This document shows, in pieces, positions 27,165 through 34,026 of a DNA stretch of 44,161 nt (positions within the stretch are counted from its first letter, which is position 1; each line of letters begins with the position of its first letter). The stretch spans positions 1 to 44,161 of the forward strand of contig NZ_JOAG01000068.1 in the NCBI RefSeq assembly GCF_000725485.1, read 5' to 3'. Source of the stretch: Nonomuraea candida. GTDB lineage: Bacteria; Actinomycetota; Actinomycetes; Streptosporangiales; Streptosporangiaceae. The notes under the pieces were generated by a model. The model was not told the origin of the DNA and made no database searches. It saw nothing but the letters and a program-made list of their open reading frames with translations. The position numbers and the translations under genes are program-made.

Positions 27165-27812
27165 ATGAGGGTGGAGATCTACGCCGATGTGTTGTGCCCG
27201 TGGTGCTACATCGGCAAGAGGCGGCTGGACGCGGCGCTGGCGCGGGTCGACGGCCGTGACGGTGTGGAGATCGTGTGGCGGGCGTACGAGCTCGCTCCCG
27301 GCGAGGGCAGGGTGCCCGGTCCGACGGCGGCCGAGGCGATGGCCGGGTGGTGGGGTGAGCAGGCGCCGGCCCGCGTCGCGCGGATCCGGTCCCTGGGGGC
27401 GGCCGAAGGGCTGGAGCTGAACCTGGACCGGGCGCGGCCGGTCAACACCTTCGACGCGCATCGGCTGGGCAAGCTGGCCGCCGAGCTCGGTCTGGGTGAT
27501 CAGATGATGGAGCGGCTGCTGCACGCGTACCACACCGAGGGGCTCAACGTGGCGGACCCGCGGGTGCTGGAGGCGCTCGGCGGGGAGGCCGGGGTGGACG
27601 CCGGGCGGGTGCGCGGCGTGCTGGCCGGTGACGAGTACGCGGCGGAGGTCCGGGAGGACCGGCGTCGCGGCGCCGAGTCCGGGGTCACCGGTGTGCCGTC
27701 CCTGGTGATCGACGGCCGGCCGCCGGTCCCCGGGGTGCAGCCCGTCGCGGACCTGCACCGCCTGCTGGAGGACGGCCTGCGCGCGGCGCGAGCGGCGTCC
27801 GCGGCCGGCTGA
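27165..27812 (+). CDS. DsbA-family (FrnE-like) thiol oxidoreductase
   Basis: 215 residues with no signal peptide, so probably cytoplasmic. The thioredoxin-fold active site CPWC is at residues 11-14 (MRVEIYADVLCPWCYIGKRR), and the cis-Pro loop is GVTGVPSLVI near 180. A helical insertion (about 60-150) is typical of FrnE-like proteins, implicated in redox and oxidative-stress functions. ATG 27165 is preferred: GGGGG lies upstream, the N terminus matches the family, and the predicted transcription start (near 27087) is downstream of the alternative start. The SoxR-like box suggests control by redox-active compounds. The last ~50 bases are part of a degenerate tandem duplication. Confidence 0.88.
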   Translation: MRVEIYADVLCPWCYIGKRRLDAALARVDGRDGVEIVWRAYELAPGEGRVPGPTAAEAMAGWWGEQAPARVARIRSLGAAEGLELNLDRARPVNTFDAHRLGKLAAELGLGDQMMERLLHAYHTEGLNVADPRVLEALGGEAGVDAGRVRGVLAGDEYAAEVREDRRRGAESGVTGVPSLVIDGRPPVPGVQPVADLHRLLEDGLRAARAASAAG

Positions 27813-27955
27813 TCTGCCTGGCCGGAGTGCTGGAGGACGGCCTGCGCGCGGCGCGTACGGCGTCCCCGGCGGGCTGATCTGCCCGCCACGCCGGGTGCCG
27901 GAGGACGGCCCTGGTGGATCGATCTGCCGGGCCGGTCAGGGTGGACGCCTTGGAC
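27763..27955 (+). repeat. degenerate ~65-bp tandem repeat at the 3' end of the dsbA-like gene
   Basis: TGCTGGAGGACGGCCTGCGC starts at 27763 and again at 27828; a third, shorter and degenerate copy starts at 27896. The first copy encodes the C terminus and stop of the DsbA-like protein. The second copy repeats even the GGCTGATCTGCC stop region, outside the gene. Confidence 0.8.
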
Positions 27956-28012
27956 CGGTGGGGGCGGGTTTCGGTCGTTGCATGACTTCTTGTGGAAGGG
28001 ATCGCATTTTCG

Positions 28013-28870
28013 ATGGACATCGGTATCGGGCTGCCCGGGCATGCTCCTTGGACCGACGGCAGGGCGCTGGTGGAGTGGGCGCGCAGGGCGGAGGCGCGCG
28101 GGTTCTCCACCCTCAGCGTCAGCGACCGCCTGGCGTGGAGGACGCCGGAGCCGCTGATCGCGCTGGCCGCCGCGGCGGGCGCGACCTCCCGCATCCGGCT
28201 GCTGACCAGCGTGCTCCTCGCGCCCCTGCGGGCCAACCACGCGCTGTTCGCCAAGGCCGTCACCACGCTGGACCAGGTCGCCGGCCCCGGCCGGCTGCGG
28301 CTGGGGCTCGCCCCCGGGGTCAGGGAGGACGACTTCGTCCTCGGCGGGGTCGACTACGGCAGCCGGGGTGAGCGGTTCGACCGGCTGCTGGAGCGGCTCG
28401 CGGCGATCTCGGCCGGCGGCGACCCGGTCGGCCCGCCGCCGGCCACCCCGGGCGGGCCCGAGTTGCTGTTCGGCGGCACCTCCAAGGCGGCCCTGCGCCG
28501 CATCGCCGCACACGGGACGGGCTGGATCGCGGGGGACGCGACCGTCCAGGACGTGGTGGACTTCGCCCCCGAGCTCCGGCGTGCCTGGACCGAGGCGGGC
28601 CGGGCCGGTTCGCCGCGCGTAGTGGCCTCGGTGATGTACGCGCTGGGCCCCGGCGCCGAGCAGGCGGTGTCGGCCGCCATCGGCCCCTATTACGCCTTCG
28701 CCGGCGAGGAGTTCGCGAACTACGGCATCTCCATCGCCTACACCGCACCGGAGCGGATCAAGGACGCGATCGCCGACTTCGAGCGGATCGGCTGCGACGA
28801 GCTGATCTTCATGGGCAACGACCCCGATCCCGCCCAGGTGGATCTCCTGGCCGACACGATCGGGCTCTGA
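28013..28870 (+). CDS. LLM-class (luciferase-like) oxidoreductase
   Basis: 285 residues of the luciferase-like monooxygenase family, TIM-barrel enzymes using F420 or FMN. It begins MDIGIGLPGHAPWTDGRALV, with IRLLTSVLLAPLR, GRLRLGLAPGVREDDF and GWIAGDATVQDVV segments usual for the small F420-dependent type. The start could also be GTG 27992; 28013 is preferred because the TIM barrel begins there and GGAAGGG lies 12 bases upstream. The substrate is unknown. It is an isolated gene between the dsbA-like gene's repeats and the TAP-like hydrolase. Confidence 0.88.
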   Translation: MDIGIGLPGHAPWTDGRALVEWARRAEARGFSTLSVSDRLAWRTPEPLIALAAAAGATSRIRLLTSVLLAPLRANHALFAKAVTTLDQVAGPGRLRLGLAPGVREDDFVLGGVDYGSRGERFDRLLERLAAISAGGDPVGPPPATPGGPELLFGGTSKAALRRIAAHGTGWIAGDATVQDVVDFAPELRRAWTEAGRAGSPRVVASVMYALGPGAEQAVSAAIGPYYAFAGEEFANYGISIAYTAPERIKDAIADFERIGCDELIFMGNDPDPAQVDLLADTIGL

Positions 28871-28895
28871 CCCGGGAAACGGCGCCCCTCCGGCT

Positions 28896-28965
28896 CGGAC
28901 GGCGATTCCCGCTCCGGCGGTGACCCGGCCCGGACGGCGACCCCGGCTCCGGCGGTGACCCGGCT
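28896..28965. repeat. two 35-bp tandem repeats in an intergenic region
   Basis: CGGACGGCGA starts at 28896 and 28931, each followed by a GGCTCCGGCGGTGACCCGGC-like tail; a third partial copy begins at 28966. The rest of 28871-29106 holds no gene that I can support. Confidence 0.7.
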
Positions 28966-29106
28966 CCGACGGGCCTCTCGTGACCCAGGCGTGATTACGC
29001 TCTGCCATGGGAAGCTTACAGAACGGCAAGCATTTCCCCATACCCAGCGTCATGGCGTGGCTGCTCGCGGGAGCATCTCAAGGCCTATGACAAGGAAGGG
29101 GACCGG

Positions 29107-30750
29107 GTGAAGCGGGTAGTGGGGGTTGTCGCCGGACTGGTGGTGCTCATCGCCGGAGTGGCGGGCGTGGATGGGGCGGCGGTGGCCGAGCGGGAGGCGC
29201 CGGCGCGGGTCGTGTGGGGCGCCTGCCCGAAGGTGGCGGGGAAGACCGCGTCGGCGGCGCTGGAGTGCGCCACCGTACGCGTGCCGCTCGACTACCGCGA
29301 GCCCACCGGGCAGTCCATCAAGATCGCGCTCAACCGGGTCAAGGCGAAGGTCTCCCGGGACGCCGGCCATCTGGGCACGCTGCTGGTCAATCCCGGCGGG
29401 CCGGGGTCGTCGGGGCGGGACCTGACCGAGTTCGTGGCCACGACGCTGCCCGACGACGTGGCCGAGCGCTATGACGTCGTCGGGTTCGACCCGCGCGGCG
29501 TCGGCGGCAGCGAGCCGGCCGTGCGCTGCGTGGACCCGGCCACCTACTACAAGCCGCCCCGGCCCGACGCGGTGCCGCGCCGGCCCGGGGACGAGAGGGT
29601 GCTGCTCGCGCGGGCCGCCGCGTACGCCTCGCGCTGCGGGCAGCTCTGGGGGTGGCTGCTGCCCCACCTCACCACCGAGAACTCCGCCAGGGACATGGAC
29701 CGGGTGCGCGCCGCCCTCGGTGAGGAGAAGATCAGCTACCTCGGCTACTCGTACGGCACCTACCTCGGCGCCGTCTACGCCACCCTGTTCCCCCAGCGGG
29801 TCAAGCGCATGGTCATGGACAGCAGCGTCGATCCGACCGGCGTCTGGTACGCCTCGAACCTCAAGCAGGACCGCTCCTTCGAGCGCCGCCACCGGCAGTT
29901 CCTGTCCTGGACGGCCAGGCACCACGACGTCTACAAGCTGGGCGCCACCCTCAAGCAGACGTCGTTCGCCTACTACGCGATGCGCGACCGGCTGCGCACC
30001 CGGCCGGCGGCCGGGATCGTGGGGCCGAGCGAGCTCGACGACACCTTCACCGTGGCGGGCTACAGCGACAAGGTCTGGCCCCAGTTCGCCCAGGCGTGGT
30101 CGTCGTACGTGCGCGAGGGCGACACCAAGGGGCTCATCGAGATCTACGACAAGCACGGCAAGAACGACGCCGAGGACGAGAACGGGTACGCCGTCTACCT
30201 CGGCGTCCAGTGCCGTGACGCGCGCTGGCCGCGCGAGTGGTCCAAGTGGCGGGCGGACATGACCGCGATGCACCGTCGCGCGCCGTTCCTGACCTGGCCG
30301 AACGCCTGGTTCAACGCCCCCTGCGCCTTCTGGCCGGTGCGCGGCGGCACGCCGGTGCGGGTGCACGCGTCGCCGAAGCTGCCGCCGTTCCTCATGCTGC
30401 AGTCCAAGGACGACGCCGCCACGCCGTACGAGGGGGCGCTGCAGATGGCCAAGCTCTTCCCCCGGGCCCGGATGGTGCTCGACAAGGGGGGCAACCACGG
30501 CGTGTCGCTGTCGGGCAACACGTGCCTGGACCGGCATCTGGCCGCGTACCTGAGGGACGGCTCGCTGCCGAGGCGGAACGCGGTGTGCGCCGCGGCGCCC
30601 GAGCCCCGGCCGGCCGCGCGGATCACGCCGGAGGCGGCGCCGCAGGCCCGGACGCCGCAGACCTCGAAGACCTCGCCGACCTCGCCGCTGTCGCAGGCGG
30701 GTGATCTGCTCGGCGTCCTGGGCGTGCTCCAAGGGCTGCTTCCCCGCTGA
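29107..30750 (+). CDS. secreted alpha/beta hydrolase, tripeptidyl-aminopeptidase-like
   Basis: 547 residues. The N-terminal signal peptide is MKRVVGVVAGLVVLIAGVAG. Hydrolase motifs: LLVNPGGPGSSG oxyanion region, VVGFDPRGVGGSEP, nucleophile Ser215 in LGYSYGTYLG, acidic residue in SKDDAATP (435/436) and His464 in GGNHGVS. The C-terminal half carries the TAP-like domain of secreted Streptomyces tripeptidyl aminopeptidases (SlpD/SlpE/Tap). It probably cuts peptides outside the cell. A C-terminal Pro/Ala/Thr tail (about 498-530) is extra. GGAAGGGG before the GTG supports the start. Confidence 0.9.
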   Translation: MKRVVGVVAGLVVLIAGVAGVDGAAVAEREAPARVVWGACPKVAGKTASAALECATVRVPLDYREPTGQSIKIALNRVKAKVSRDAGHLGTLLVNPGGPGSSGRDLTEFVATTLPDDVAERYDVVGFDPRGVGGSEPAVRCVDPATYYKPPRPDAVPRRPGDERVLLARAAAYASRCGQLWGWLLPHLTTENSARDMDRVRAALGEEKISYLGYSYGTYLGAVYATLFPQRVKRMVMDSSVDPTGVWYASNLKQDRSFERRHRQFLSWTARHHDVYKLGATLKQTSFAYYAMRDRLRTRPAAGIVGPSELDDTFTVAGYSDKVWPQFAQAWSSYVREGDTKGLIEIYDKHGKNDAEDENGYAVYLGVQCRDARWPREWSKWRADMTAMHRRAPFLTWPNAWFNAPCAFWPVRGGTPVRVHASPKLPPFLMLQSKDDAATPYEGALQMAKLFPRARMVLDKGGNHGVSLSGNTCLDRHLAAYLRDGSLPRRNAVCAAAPEPRPAARITPEAAPQARTPQTSKTSPTSPLSQAGDLLGVLGVLQGLLPR

Positions 30751-30895
30751 GCGGCCGCCGGGCGCGGCTGTGTCCCGGCGGGCGGAAGGGGCGCGGGGGG
30801 AATGGCGGAGGGGCGGGACATAACAGGTCGCACTCATTTCTGACCTGATGTTGTCAACGGCCGAGGCTTTTCGCGGACTTCGGTGCCCCTTCGCG

Positions 30896-30901
30896 TAGTC
30901 T
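30896..30901 (+). promoter_or_regulatory. -10 element for the GNAT gene (leaderless)
   Basis: TAGTCT fits TANNNT and ends six bases before the GTG start at 30908. No Shine-Dalgarno is present in between. Confidence 0.5.
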
Positions 30902-30907
30902 GACCAT

Positions 30908-31753
30908 GTGATGCTGCGTACATCGGCGTCGCGCGTGCTCGACGACAACGACCGGGACGAAGTTCTCGCCCTGCTGGACTCCGATCCGGTCGCCAACGTC
31001 TTCGTCGCCTCCCGGGTGCGGGCCGTCGGTCTCAACCCGGCGAGGCTGGGCGGGCAGATGTGGGGGTTCGGGCCGCGCGGTGGCCTCGTGTCACTCTGTT
31101 ACGCCGGGGCCAACATGGTGCCGGTCAACGCCGGTCCCGAAGCCGTGCACGCCTTCGCCGACCGCGCGCGCAAGCAGGGGCGGCGCTGCTCGTCCATCGT
31201 GGGCCCGGTCGACGCGGTGTCCCTGCTGTGGGAGCGGCTGGAGCCGCACTGGGGGCGGGCGCGGGCGATCCGCTGGGCGCAGCCCGTCATGGCCACCTCC
31301 AGCAAGCCGCCGGTGCCGGCCGACCCGATGGTGCGCCGGGTGCGGCCGGAGGAGTTCGACATCCTGCTGCCGGCGTGCGTGGCCATGTTCACCGAGGAGG
31401 TCGGCGTCTCGCCCAACCTCGGCGACGGCGGCGCCCTCTACCGGACGCGGGTGGCCGAGCTCATCCGCATCGGGCGGTCGTACGCGCGCATCGATGACGG
31501 GCGGGTGGTGTTCAAGGCCGAGGTGGGCGCCGTGACGCCGCAGGCCTGCCAGATCCAGGGCGTCTGGGTGGCGCCCGAGCTGCGCGGCAAGGGGCACGCG
31601 GTGGCGGGGATGGCCGCCGTGGTGGAGGCCGCGATGAGCTGCTTCGCGCCCGTCGTGACCCTCTACGTCAACGACTTCAACCACGCGGCCCGCGCGGTCT
31701 ACCGGAAGGTGGGCTTCCACGAGGTCGACACCTTCATGTCGGTGCTGTTCTGA
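30908..31753 (+). CDS. GNAT acetyltransferase of the DUF4081 type
   Basis: 281 residues. The N-terminal half (VLDDNDRDEVLALLDSDPVA) matches the DUF4081 region found with actinobacterial GNATs such as Rv2867c. The C-terminal half is the acetyl-CoA-binding fold: QIQGVWVAPELRGKGHAVAG carries the pyrophosphate loop, and YVNDFNHAARAVYRKVGF the final helix. Its substrate is unknown. In many actinobacteria the orthologue directly follows ispG; here three unrelated genes intervene. The start is GTG 30908 or ATG 30911; a -10 six bases upstream suggests a leaderless mRNA. Confidence 0.9.
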   Translation: MMLRTSASRVLDDNDRDEVLALLDSDPVANVFVASRVRAVGLNPARLGGQMWGFGPRGGLVSLCYAGANMVPVNAGPEAVHAFADRARKQGRRCSSIVGPVDAVSLLWERLEPHWGRARAIRWAQPVMATSSKPPVPADPMVRRVRPEEFDILLPACVAMFTEEVGVSPNLGDGGALYRTRVAELIRIGRSYARIDDGRVVFKAEVGAVTPQACQIQGVWVAPELRGKGHAVAGMAAVVEAAMSCFAPVVTLYVNDFNHAARAVYRKVGFHEVDTFMSVLF

Positions 31754-31869
31754 CCTCTGACGTTCACGGCTCCGGCGCCTGGCGCCCGGGGCTCTGACAC
31801 CCGGCGATCGCCGCCCTCCGATCACCCGCACGCCCGCGCCTCCCCGGAGCGGGCGTGCTGCCGCGCACG

Positions 31870-31918
31870 TTGACAATGCGAATGATTACTCGTATTTTTT
31901 TGCGAGTGGCTACTCGCA
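31870..31918 (+). promoter_or_regulatory. strong promoter with two TGCGAGT-N4-ACTCGCA operators
   Basis: TTGACA (31870-31875), a 17-bp spacer and TATTTT (31893-31898) form the best consensus promoter in the window. Site 1, TGCGAATGATTACTCGTA (31877-31894), fills the spacer and is an imperfect dyad. Site 2, TGCGAGTGGCTACTCGCA (31901-31918), is perfect and covers the start of transcription. The sites are 24 bp apart, suggesting repression by a TetR- or MarR-like dimer. Confidence 0.85.
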
Positions 31919-31933
31919 TCAGGAGGAGCCCGC

Positions 31934-31984
31934 ATGGCCGACCCGTTCGTGCGGCTCCGTGTCCTGCCGCCCAGCGCGTGGTGA
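31934..31984 (+). CDS. 16-residue ORF ahead of the SDR operon
   Basis: Encodes MADPFVRLRVLPPSAW and ends 73 bases before the first SDR gene. It has the best Shine-Dalgarno in the window (AGGAGGAG at 31921-31928) and lies directly after the strong promoter. It could be a leader peptide or the relic of a longer gene. No run of a regulatory amino acid codon is seen, so classical attenuation is not suggested. Confidence 0.45.
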   Translation: MADPFVRLRVLPPSAW

Positions 31985-32057
31985 GCGGCGCGCGCCCTCA
32001 GCGGGCGGCCTGCCCGGCGAAGCGCGCGGCCCTCAGGACCTATCAGGGAGGAACTCC

Positions 32058-32915
32058 ATGACCGAGCGGAAAGCCGTCCTCATCACCGGGGCGTCCGGCG
32101 GCATCGGCCGGGCGCTGGTCCGGTCACTCGCGGACCGGGGCTACACCGTGTTCGTCGGCGTGCGGGACGGCGGGGAGGGCCTGGCGGACGTGCCGGGGGT
32201 GCGCCCGGTGCGGCTGGAGGTGACCGACCCCGACGGCGTCGAGGCCGCCGCCCGGCAGGTCGGGCGGGAGGTGCGCGACTGGGGGCTGGCCGCGGTGATC
32301 AACAACGCCGGGGTGATCGTGCAGGGCCCGCTCGAACTGGTGCCCCCGGCGGAGCTGCGCCGCCAGTTCGAGGTCAACACGTTCGGGCCGGCGTTCGTCA
32401 CCCGGGCGTTCCTGCCGCTGCTGCGGGCGGGCGCGGGCCGGGTGATCAACATCAGCGCGCCGACCGCCAGGCAGCCCATGCCGTTCCTCGCGGCGCTGTC
32501 GGGCAGCAAGGCCGCGCTGGCCGCCATGTCCCAGGCCCTGCGCATGGAGCTGGCCGCGTGGGACATCCCGGTCGTGCTCGTCGAGCCGGGCACCACCGCC
32601 ACCGAGATCTTCGACAAGGCCGGCGCCGCGGCGAAGGCCGCGCTCGCCCTGGCCGAGCCGCACCGGGTCGCCCTCTACGCCGGCCACCTGGCCGCCGTCG
32701 AGAAGGCGCTGGCCGGGCAGCGGCCCGGCCCCGTCGAGCCGGTGGCCCGCACGGTGGCCAGGGCGCTGGAGGACCGCAGGCCCAAGCGCCTGTACGTGGT
32801 GCCGGGGGACGCCCGCCTGATCAGCCTCCTCACCCGGCTGCCGGTGGCGCTGCGCGAGCGGCTGGTCATCGGCAACCTCGGGCTGGCCGGGGTACGCGCG
32901 GGAGACGCCGGATGA
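32058..32915 (+). CDS. SDR-family protein lacking catalytic Tyr and Ser
   Basis: 285 residues with a classical SDR Rossmann fold: AVLITGASGGIGRALV binds NAD(P), NNAGVIVQG follows, and FEVNTFGPAFVTRAFLP is normal. The active site is not. Where YxxxK is expected the protein reads LSGSK (in PFLAALSGSKAAL), and 13 residues earlier Ala in NISAP replaces the catalytic Ser; only Lys is kept. It may be inactive as an oxidoreductase, act as a binding or regulatory partner, or use another mechanism. The start is supported by AGGGAGG 6-12 bases upstream. Its stop overlaps the next ORF's ATG by 4 bp. It is first in an operon under a strong, operator-flanked promoter. Confidence 0.9.
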   Translation: MTERKAVLITGASGGIGRALVRSLADRGYTVFVGVRDGGEGLADVPGVRPVRLEVTDPDGVEAAARQVGREVRDWGLAAVINNAGVIVQGPLELVPPAELRRQFEVNTFGPAFVTRAFLPLLRAGAGRVINISAPTARQPMPFLAALSGSKAALAAMSQALRMELAAWDIPVVLVEPGTTATEIFDKAGAAAKAALALAEPHRVALYAGHLAAVEKALAGQRPGPVEPVARTVARALEDRRPKRLYVVPGDARLISLLTRLPVALRERLVIGNLGLAGVRAGDAG

Positions 32916-33079
32916 CCGGGACCGCCTCCGGGAGACGCGAGAGGCCCACCACCCTGCCCGCCACCCAGCCCGCCGCCCTGCCCGCCGCCCTGCCCGCCGC
33001 CCTGCCCGCCGCCCTGCCCGCCGCCCTGCCCGCCGCCCTGCCCCCCGCCGCCCGGCCCGCCACCGGAGGCGTGCGATGA
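32912..33079 (+). CDS. 55-residue PAAL-repeat ORF joining the two SDR genes
   Basis: Begins MTGTASGRRERPTTL and contains six perfect PAAL units, then PPAARPATGGVR. It overlaps the upstream SDR stop and the downstream SDR start by ATGA on both sides, with GGGAG about seven bases before its ATG. This geometry suggests translational coupling through the operon, whether or not the peptide has a function. Its first codons (MTGT) repeat those of the downstream SDR, hinting at local duplication. No family is recognised. Confidence 0.5.
   Translation: MTGTASGRRERPTTLPATQPAALPAALPAALPAALPAALPAALPPAARPATGGVR
32969..33040 (+). repeat. six 12-bp tandem repeats (CCCGCCGCCCTG)
   Basis: Six identical copies of CCCGCCGCCCTG, preceded by two diverged copies. 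In frame they encode PAAL. The perfect identity suggests recent slippage, and copy number may vary between strains without breaking the frame. Confidence 0.92.
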
Positions 33080-34026
33080 CCGGGACCGGGACCGTGCTCA
33101 TCACCGGGGGCACCGGCGGGCTCGGGTACGAGACCGCCGGGCGCCTGGCCGCGGCGCGGCCCGGCTGGACCGTGCTGATCACCGGCAGGGACGCGCGGCG
33201 GGCGGACGACGCGGCGCGGCGGCTGTCGGCCGGCAGCGGGGGGCACGTGGTGGGGGCGCGGCTCGACCTGGCCTCCCTGGCGGAGGTGCGGGCGTTCGCC
33301 GCGGAACTCCCCGGCAGGGGGCTGCCGCCGCTGCGCGGGATCGTGTGCAACGCCGGCACCCAGGTCGTGCGCGGCATCACGTACACCGAGGACGGGTTCG
33401 AGACCACGTTCGCCGTCAACCACCTGGCCCACTTCCTGCTGGTCAACCTGCTGCTGCCGGCCGTGGCCGGCGAGGCGAGGATCGTGTTCGTGGCCAGCGA
33501 CACGCACGATCCCGCCCGGCGCACCGGCATGCCCGCGCCCCGCTGGGCCGCCCCGGCCGAGCTGGCCAGGTCGCCGCGGGGAGAGTCGCCCCGGGAGGGG
33601 AGACGCCGCTACACGACCTCGAAGCTGTGCAACGTGCTGACCGCCTACGAGCTGGCCCGCAGGCGACCCGACCTGCGGGTGAACGCGTTCGACCCGGGGC
33701 TCATGCCCGGCACCGGGCTGGCCAGGGACTATTCGCGGCTGCACCTGCTGGCCTGGCGGCACGTGCTGCCCGCGCTGGCCCTGCTGCCCGGGCTCGGCGT
33801 CAGGACGGCCGGCCGGTCGGGCGCCGCCCTGGCCGCGCTGGTGGCCGCCCCGCGCTTCGCCGCCGTCACCGGCGCCTACTTCTCGGGCTTGCGCGCCGTG
33901 CGCTCCTCGGAGGCGTCGTACTCGCCGGAGCTGGCCGCCGACCTGTGGCGCGGCAGCGCCGAGCTGGCCGGCCTGGAGACGCCCGGCCTGGAGACGCCCG
34001 ACGTCACCCGGGGACGCGCACGGTGA
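33076..34026 (+). CDS. short-chain dehydrogenase (retinol/protochlorophyllide-reductase-like)
   Basis: 316 residues. The cofactor loop TVLITGGTGGLGYETAGRLA, VCNAGTQ, FAVNHLAHFLLVNLLLP and the intact YTTSK motif mark an active SDR of the group resembling retinol dehydrogenases and light-dependent protochlorophyllide reductase. The substrate is unknown. Start ATG 33076 has GGAGG seven bases upstream and overlaps the PAAL ORF by 4 bp. An ETPGLETPD duplication lies near the C terminus (GLETPGLETP). The 3' end overlaps the convergent phosphatase gene by 23 bp. Confidence 0.9.
   Translation: MTGTGTVLITGGTGGLGYETAGRLAAARPGWTVLITGRDARRADDAARRLSAGSGGHVVGARLDLASLAEVRAFAAELPGRGLPPLRGIVCNAGTQVVRGITYTEDGFETTFAVNHLAHFLLVNLLLPAVAGEARIVFVASDTHDPARRTGMPAPRWAAPAELARSPRGESPREGRRRYTTSKLCNVLTAYELARRRPDLRVNAFDPGLMPGTGLARDYSRLHLLAWRHVLPALALLPGLGVRTAGRSGAALAALVAAPRFAAVTGAYFSGLRAVRSSEASYSPELAADLWRGSAELAGLETPGLETPDVTRGRAR

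Noticed and set aside
29050..31035. Long minus-strand ORF opposite the TAP-like hydrolase
   Set aside because: It overlaps a complete secreted hydrolase with signal peptide and catalytic triad; the translation is low-complexity.
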